Positions 61,201 to 64,000 of a stretch of DNA of 64,000 bases are shown here, one piece after another. The notes under the pieces are model-generated. The model was not told where the DNA came from, made no database searches, and worked only from the letters and a program-made list of their open reading frames with translations. This DNA is from Colimorpha sp002372855. GTDB taxonomy: Bacteria > Bacteroidota > Bacteroidia > Bacteroidales > P3. The translations under genes and the position numbers were made by a program. The number at the start of each line of letters is the position of its first letter. Within the stretch, counting starts at the first letter, position 1. The DNA lies in contig CAMOOR010000001.1 in the NCBI GenBank assembly GCA_946621635.1, positions 62,001 through 126,000 of the forward strand, given 5' to 3'.

Positions 61201-61296
61201 GCGCGGCTCGAGGGTCACCCCCTGCGCCCAACAGCCTGGACCCGCCAGCAGCATCGCTGCCAACACAAACGCCATCATGAGGGTACGGTTCGTCAT
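58252..61296 (-). CDS. Large secreted protein of two homologous halves, unknown function
   Basis: 1014 residues from ATG 61296; the open frame reaches 61437 but that part lies in repeat sequence. Signal peptide MTNRTLMMAFVLAAMLLAGP ending CWAQ. Halves about 50-400 and 490-820 repeat: EYHGRYYCRFV / EYHGRYYCAFN; DLFVRHDTLFLQSYYVD / DLFVRHDTLFYHHYGSW; VYLMDHGEWGTYLWFLD / VYAMDHGEWGQCTWFIH; SPVAMQ / SPVTME. A non-repeated C-terminal ~170 residues follow. No family recognised. No obvious sorting domain or lipobox, so it could be periplasmic or secreted by another route. Confidence 0.75.
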   Translation of the reverse strand: MTNRTLMMAFVLAAMLLAGPGCWAQGVTLEPRCRAEIDVRPLADVQSYVQLTHAAEYHGRYYCRFVASPRLGEWSGVDSSFFFRLTPTERRWGGSRDDRYVDVERLEWPPELDDDRYCDLFVRHDTLFLQSYYVDSFCYYLDTVASAWRRCAKADHMVYEDAEFRVYLMDHGEWGTYLWFLDRRDGRWRVMEGGGNVRRVDGRFFIGGGARLRALSVAELRAAPPSPVAMQETERSIEFFYDSTRFHPLEGEVVWKHSRWSPDSWFVEDDPYDTLISGTFVAGGELQMLVALKDETALMHFEEGRMVRTAGLGEKLRTFSWHGSHRGFVDGERLLLPFEKDLNHWGLVDVRDGRLRVVDIEHNMDSLPRLNYDGVVDELAFAGTGWGLQTDSAAAELEARLGAVAARPWYRPNYANFSRLGYGKGYRVDRYYKNIDNRYCQWTDYCIDERTHRICAMHISAHKLGFYGFSNRGFGGFKDYGDELRRAPMSSYLPTGHTEPQEEGEWLVWRNGNMAIKYHKKYKYLLVHEDAVVLDLQSRLGTHTHVKWQEAAEYHGRYYCAFNYSGLSGGGAMMAVVDGSSGRYTLAPVPVKTGMHHADDLFVRHDTLFYHHYGSWVKQDHWFDTAAMQWRECAKTGDLVHEDADYRVYAMDHGEWGQCTWFIHRATGRRLVVAGIGWLRRAGEAYYIVEPALVRRVSLSQLAAAESSPVTMEDADTSYSMAGYMRVIIDGDIVYRPSDYDGFRDGYLQMPRDTMIVAPFVDGDSLRLLVNLPGGTAVMALREGRLCMVKDLGRRYGLLRPRDGWRGMQQGDGLLLQWQEDEFEAGLLRVDKGQVSALTLRHNIDTLPVLPTDGLDSLLPFLSAGWGRLTGREVREFLVAHGTYYKGMDSLLCNAYFRGDAGIDDRQHHCDRYSRRVDTLFWLSIQVCLRNADSVADALFFDFGLPDTYVPAESLWNRLGEGRRRFFQRTNERVIARLDALCGRHRRVDKEDLLWTLGPLHLRYYPKSQRLLVW

Positions 61297-61423
61297 ATCA
61301 ATCGGATTATTAACATACAAAAAACGTCCAAAATCCTTTTTTATTGCCCTGCCACCCCTAAAAAAAACAACAATCGCCGTCCCCGCGGCACGCCGCGTCT
61401 CCACGGGAGGGGTCCGAGAGGGG

Positions 61424-61559
61424 CTGAAGAGGTACATAATTCGGCATTTCTTATATCGTTCTTATATCGTTCTCATATACTTCTCATATACTTCTTATAT
61501 AGGTGATATAAGAAGTATATGAGAAGTATATAGGAACTATATAAGAAGGGCCGAATTTG
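61424..61559. repeat. Long palindromic element, copy 2 (inverse of 18716-18858)
   Basis: GAGGTACATAATTCGGC, then TTCTTATATCG/TTCTCATATAC units, turning at TATATAGGTGATATAAG, ending GGGCCGAATTT. Compared with the complement of copy 1, I count only a few mismatches over about 135 nt. Again directly beside family-P palindromes. Confidence 0.85.
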
Positions 61560-61572
61560 ACCCCTCTCGGGG

Positions 61573-61710
61573 GGAGTGAGGAGTGATGAGTGATGAGTGA
61601 TAGGCCCGTTCTGTAGAGACGGGACATGCCCCGTCTCCCGGTAGGCATGCCGCGTCTCTACGAACGTGGTCGGTTGCCATGGGAGACGCAGCGTGCTGCG
61701 TCTCTACAGA
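61573..61710. repeat. GAGTGATGAGTGA repeat and family-P palindromes
   Basis: GAGTGA units at 61574-61600; palindromes at 61616-61637 (GAGACGGGACA half-site) and 61683-61704, plus a half copy near 61643-61657. The gap 61297-61845 contains no gene; the last 130 nt before 61846 are A/T-rich without a clear -7 box. Confidence 0.8.
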
Positions 61711-61845
61711 CGAAAACATTTGGCCGGCAGACGGTGTTTTGGTTGTCTGTGTTGTCGTTAAAAAGAAAAAGGGGTGCAATAAAAACGTTTTTTTTGCGTT
61801 AGGGAGTTCATAAAAAAGAAATTAATAATAAATAAAACAAACAAC

Positions 61846-62706
61846 ATGAACCTTAAAGGAAGAAGACAAAGTACAAATGTGGACGACCGCCGCAGCTCCG
61901 GCAAGAAAGTCGCCATCGGCGGCGGCATCGGCGCCATCATCATTGCAGCCGTCATGACGCTGCTCAACGGCGGCAATGTGGGCGACGTGGCCCAGCAGGT
62001 GATCAGCACCGCCACCTCGGGCCAGCAGACCGAGAACTACACCCCCACGGCGCAGGAGGAGGAGTTCGCCGTGTTCGCCAAGCAGATCCTGGCCTCGACG
62101 GAGGATGTGTGGACCGCCGAATTCAAGAAGCTGGGCCGCACCTACAAGGCCCCGACCATGGTGCTCTTCCACGGCTCGGTGCAGAGCGGCTGCGGCAACG
62201 CCACGTCGGCCGTGGGACCCTTCTACTGCTCGGCCGACGAGTGCCTGTACCTGGACCTCGATTTCTTCAACGAGATGCCCAAGAGCCTGGGCGCCGGCGG
62301 CGATTTCGCCTACGCCTACGTCATTGCCCACGAGGTGGGTCACCACGTGGAGCACCTGCTGGGCATCCTCGACGAGGCCCACGGCACGATGAGCCGCCAG
62401 AACGAGACCGAGCGCAACAAGACCAGTGTGCGCATCGAGCTGCTGGCCGACTACTACGCCGGCGTGTGGGGCTACCACGAGAACAAGATGTTCGGCTCGC
62501 TGGACGAGGGCGACCTCAAGGAGGCCATCGACGCCGCCCAGAAAATCGGCGACGACTACCTGCAGAAGCGCGCCCGCGGCCAGGTGTATCCCGAGAGCTT
62601 CACCCACGGCACCTCGGAGCAGCGTATGCGCTGGCTCAAGAAGGGTCTGCAGACCGGCGACCTGCGCGGCGGCGACACCTTCAGCCCGCGCTACGAGAGC
62701 CTGTAG
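61846..62706 (+). CDS. Neutral zinc metallopeptidase (YpfJ family)
   Basis: 286 residues. MNLKGRRQSTNVDDRRSSGK followed by a membrane helix (VAIGGGIGAIIIAAVMTLLN), then the family region SGCGNATSAVGPFYCSADEC, the zinc motif AYVIAHEVGHHVEHLLG with catalytic Glu, and RIELLADYYAGVWGYHENKM. Anchored with the catalytic domain outside the cytoplasm. Substrates unknown. The length matches the family (about 285). Confidence 0.93.
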   Translation: MNLKGRRQSTNVDDRRSSGKKVAIGGGIGAIIIAAVMTLLNGGNVGDVAQQVISTATSGQQTENYTPTAQEEEFAVFAKQILASTEDVWTAEFKKLGRTYKAPTMVLFHGSVQSGCGNATSAVGPFYCSADECLYLDLDFFNEMPKSLGAGGDFAYAYVIAHEVGHHVEHLLGILDEAHGTMSRQNETERNKTSVRIELLADYYAGVWGYHENKMFGSLDEGDLKEAIDAAQKIGDDYLQKRARGQVYPESFTHGTSEQRMRWLKKGLQTGDLRGGDTFSPRYESL

Positions 62707-62712
62707 AAGAAA

Positions 62713-62858
62713 AAATCGCGGAGACGCAGCACGCTGCGTCTCTACAGAGGGGGAGCCATCGCCCAACGATACTGTAGAGACGCAGCGTGCTGCGTCTCCA
62801 CTGCGACAAACGGAAAAAAAGAGACGCGGCATGCCGCGTCTCTGCATTTTTTATTTTC
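62713..62858. repeat. Three family-P palindromes, the last one terminator-like
   Basis: Copies at 62721-62742, 62777-62798 and 62821-62842. The last is followed on the plus strand by TGCATTTTTTATTTT, so it could end transcription of the peptidase gene. Confidence 0.8.
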
Positions 62859-62862
62859 ACGT

Positions 62863-64000
62863 TTAGTCGGCGCAGCTGCCGCCGGGGCTCCAGTGGGCAG
62901 GAAGGCGGTAGCGCGTGGTGTTGTGGCCGAAGTTGTAGATGTAGCCCACGGTGATGGAGGGCAGGCCGACCCAGAGGATGTCGTAGCCCAGCATGCCGGG
63001 CAGGGGTCCGGGTTCGCCGGTGCCGCCGCCGATGCGCGGGGTGACCATGGTGTACTTGAAGTCGGCGTAGAGGTCGCTGCGACGGCCGATGTAGTAGCGC
63101 AGCATGACGCCGAAGTCGGCGGCCATGTCGAACTTGGCGTTGTCGTAGCGCCAGGCAAGACCGGCACCGAGATAGGGCAGCACGTTGAGTTTCTTGCCAC
63201 GGGAGAACTTCAGGGCGTGGGTGAGGTTGACCATGACGTCGGTGTGGAAGGCGGAGAAGGTGTAGCCGTCGCCGGGCTCGTCGTTGATGGTGTCGTAGCG
63301 CTCGTGGGCGGTGAGGCCGTTGAGTTCGAAGCGGATGGTCCAGAAGTTGCTGTAGTTGCGGCCGAACATGATTTCGGGTGCGGCGCCGTACATGCCCAGC
63401 TTGTCCATGTGTTCGAAGGTGAAGGAGGAGAAGTTGGGGCCGATGCCAGCGCCGAAGAACCAGTCTTCCATCACTCCGCGCGACTCGGCAGCCGTGCGAC
63501 GGCGGAAGGGGCCTTCGGTGAACTGGTGCGAGAAACCGAGGAGGAAGGAGTGGAGATAGACATCGCCGTTGCTGCCGTCGAAAGCCTCGGGGAAGAAGTT
63601 CAGCTTATACTCGAGGAAGACGTCCCAGCGGGGGGTGATGATGTAGTTGAGTTGCCAGCCGAGCATGGCCTGGAACTCGTGGTCGGTCCGGTGGCCGTTG
63701 TCGCCGCCCTCGAAGACGACACCCAGGCCCAGCATGGGATAGAACTTGACGGGCCAGTTGCGGATGCGCATGAAGGTCGAGGTGAAATCCCACAGGAACT
63801 CCGCGCTGCCGAGGGCGAAGCGGGAGGTGTAGGGATGGAGCGTCGAGGCATTGGGGATGGTCATGAAGTCGAAACTCACGCGGAAGGCCAGCGGGCTGAC
63901 GATCCACTTGCCGACAGAGATGCCGCCCGAGAAGCCCGTGGGGTTATCGTTGAGGCGGTTGCTGTACATGCCCATGCCCCCTTTGAGGGAGAGGAACATG
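62863..64000 (-). CDS. Outer-membrane beta-barrel protein (N-terminus beyond window)
   Basis: At least 378 residues; no signal peptide in the visible part, and the frame is still open at the window edge, so the true start lies outside. Aromatic-alternating barrel strands: GISVGKWIVSPLAFRVSFDF; FQAMLGWQLNYIITPRWDVF; GIGPNFSSFTFEHMDKLGMY; YLGAGLAWRYDNAKFDMAAD; GYIYNFGHNTTRYRLP. It appears to contain two barrel-like halves, the second starting near WFFGAGIGPNF. OmpA/OprF-N or PorV-like type; exact family not assigned. Confidence 0.75.
   Translation of the reverse strand, partial: MFLSLKGGMGMYSNRLNDNPTGFSGGISVGKWIVSPLAFRVSFDFMTIPNASTLHPYTSRFALGSAEFLWDFTSTFMRIRNWPVKFYPMLGLGVVFEGGDNGHRTDHEFQAMLGWQLNYIITPRWDVFLEYKLNFFPEAFDGSNGDVYLHSFLLGFSHQFTEGPFRRRTAAESRGVMEDWFFGAGIGPNFSSFTFEHMDKLGMYGAAPEIMFGRNYSNFWTIRFELNGLTAHERYDTINDEPGDGYTFSAFHTDVMVNLTHALKFSRGKKLNVLPYLGAGLAWRYDNAKFDMAADFGVMLRYYIGRRSDLYADFKYTMVTPRIGGGTGEPGPLPGMLGYDILWVGLPSITVGYIYNFGHNTTRYRLPAHWSPGGSCAD

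Noticed and set aside
61297..61437. N-terminal extension of the 1014-residue protein
   Set aside because: It would translate repeat sequence and precede the signal peptide; the ATG at 61296 gives a normal exported protein.

Overview
The window looks like a high-GC member of the Bacteroidales (Bacteroidota), probably gut- or rumen-associated. Evidence: secreted proteins with type IX secretion (T9SS) C-terminal domains (type B near 1770, type A near 15554 and 47281), carboxypeptidase-regulatory/DUF5686 outer-membrane proteins, TonB-C periplasmic proteins, an Rnf operon in B-C-D-G-E order, a DUF6266 protein, and many starts preceded by the Bacteroidota -7 box TAnnTTTG. I do not assign a genus.

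Layout. 1-1669: 3'-truncated dnaG. 1770-5329: two-gene operon for surface proteins. 5418-9954: rnfBCDGE on the minus strand, without rnfA. 10428-11768: a universal stress protein and a SPOR protein. 11754-14109: hemW, meaB and tRNA-Met. 14286-17388: an ECF sigma-factor operon ending in T9SS-type secreted proteins. 17473-18564: anmK. 19139-22805: ridA, acyl-CoA dehydrogenase, etfB and etfA. 22939-25828: acetyltransferases, a lipoprotein and a rhodanese. 25844-31253: an aminotransferase / TonB-like / outer-membrane protein block, followed by a decayed second copy. 31250-36832: YqaA, a GNAT-HD fusion, DUF456, apt, a short-chain fatty acid transporter and an alkaline phosphatase. 37435-38604: overlapping convergent genes. 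38983-44804: tatC, tatA, then a redox operon (Tat-signalled aldo/keto reductase, YitT, polyferredoxin) headed by a hemerythrin-LuxR regulator. 45149-50667: a GH3 enzyme, a BspA-like protein and a GH29 fucosidase. 50767-64000: free Met-R-sulfoxide reductase, two outer-membrane proteins, a giant fused FAD/Fe-S oxidoreductase, a 1015-residue duplicated protein, a zinc peptidase and a truncated barrel.

How the genes fit together. Rnf, EtfAB and acyl-CoA dehydrogenase are the parts of an anaerobic electron-transfer chain (enoyl-CoA reduction, ferredoxin, Rnf ion pumping). MeaB (methylmalonyl-CoA mutase chaperone) and AtoE point to short-chain fatty acid metabolism. TatAC lies beside a Tat-signalled reductase and a polyferredoxin with its own internal twin-arginine motif.

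The most unusual feature is the density of short dispersed repeats. At least ten families fill most intergenic gaps, and several also occur in frame inside otherwise conserved genes (hemW, anmK, rhodanese, PatB/MalY, GNAT-HD, atoE, polyferredoxin, the FAD fusion, free Met-R-sulfoxide reductase and others), where they encode recurring peptides such as VESGKWKVES, LAGETPALQ and GNSGASGNPG. This resembles the in-frame palindromic elements of Rickettsia, but with many unrelated sequence families.
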